Notes under the pieces: model-generated
What the model saw: the letters and a program-made list of their open reading frames with translations, nothing else
Told to the model about the DNA's origin: nothing
The model's database searches: none
NCBI GenBank assembly: GCA_001512555.1
Contig: LFSK01000193.1
Location: 1-44,728, forward strand
Length of the DNA stretch: 44,728 bases
From: Clostridiaceae bacterium DTU059
Lineage (GTDB): Bacteria; Bacillota; Clostridia; DSM-8532
Direction of reading: 5' to 3'
Shown here: one piece after another, positions 44,708 through 44,728 of the stretch
Layout: each line of letters begins with the position of its first letter
How positions within the stretch are numbered: the stretch's first letter is position 1
Made by a program: the position numbers and the translations under genes

Positions 44708-44728
44708 GCGCTTTATAAGCCCATTGCA

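Overview
The window looks like core chromosome of a Gram-positive, probably spore-forming anaerobe of the class Clostridia, perhaps near the Ruminiclostridium/Acetivibrio group; that placement is inference from gene content and no rRNA is present to confirm it. Supporting signs are strong Shine-Dalgarno sites with many TTG and GTG starts, a nine-gene V-type ATPase operon, FapR control of fatty acid synthesis, a DarA cyclic-di-AMP receptor, a Firmicute-type 6S RNA and a Bacillus/Clostridium-type SOS box. I see no prophage, CRISPR array, tRNA, rRNA or complete insertion sequence. Most genes are on the minus strand.

Layout. 1-4420 (minus): a coiled-coil protein, NAD(P)HX repair enzyme, alanine racemase, an orphan MazF toxin and a truncated exported protein. 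4641-8358 (plus): a VanW-family wall protein, an RluA-type pseudouridine synthase, DarA and a cupin behind a structured leader. 8380-15011 (minus): envelope genes, namely a HAD phosphatase, a MurG homologue, a polytopic glycosyltransferase, a hotdog thioesterase and a large secreted GHL10-amidase fusion. 15186-15959: a RAYT-type transposase. 16057-24812 (minus): the V-ATPase operon, whose K subunit carries every known sodium ligand, preceded by a membrane GGDEF protein (24852-26069). 26246-29509: a Cys/His-rich protein with a sporulation-like promoter, a divergent propeller-like protein and an alpha/beta hydrolase without its nucleophile. 29588-29946: a REP-like palindrome and the 6S RNA. 30047-32098: a two-gene radical-SAM/DUF4130 module. 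32376-37618: threonine aldolase, HAD, Usp, RsmI, a fumarase alpha subunit and a COG1243 radical-SAM protein. 37622-44667: rnc and the type II fatty acid genes fapR-plsX-fabH-fabD-fabG-acpP-fabF.

The most interesting system is at 30047-32098. A radical-SAM protein with a helix-hairpin-helix domain and a terminal sliding-clamp-like motif is followed by its DUF4130 partner. A perfect-core LexA/DinR box lies just downstream of the -10 hexamer. Together this suggests an SOS-induced, replication-fork-associated DNA repair or modification system of unknown chemistry.

Other regulatory reads are a FapR-type operator in the fapR leader, an intrinsic terminator between acpP and fabF that could set their ratio, and a hairpin plus promoter-like site between the c-ring and stator genes of the V-ATPase. 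All functional assignments were made by eye from sequence motifs; no database search was run.
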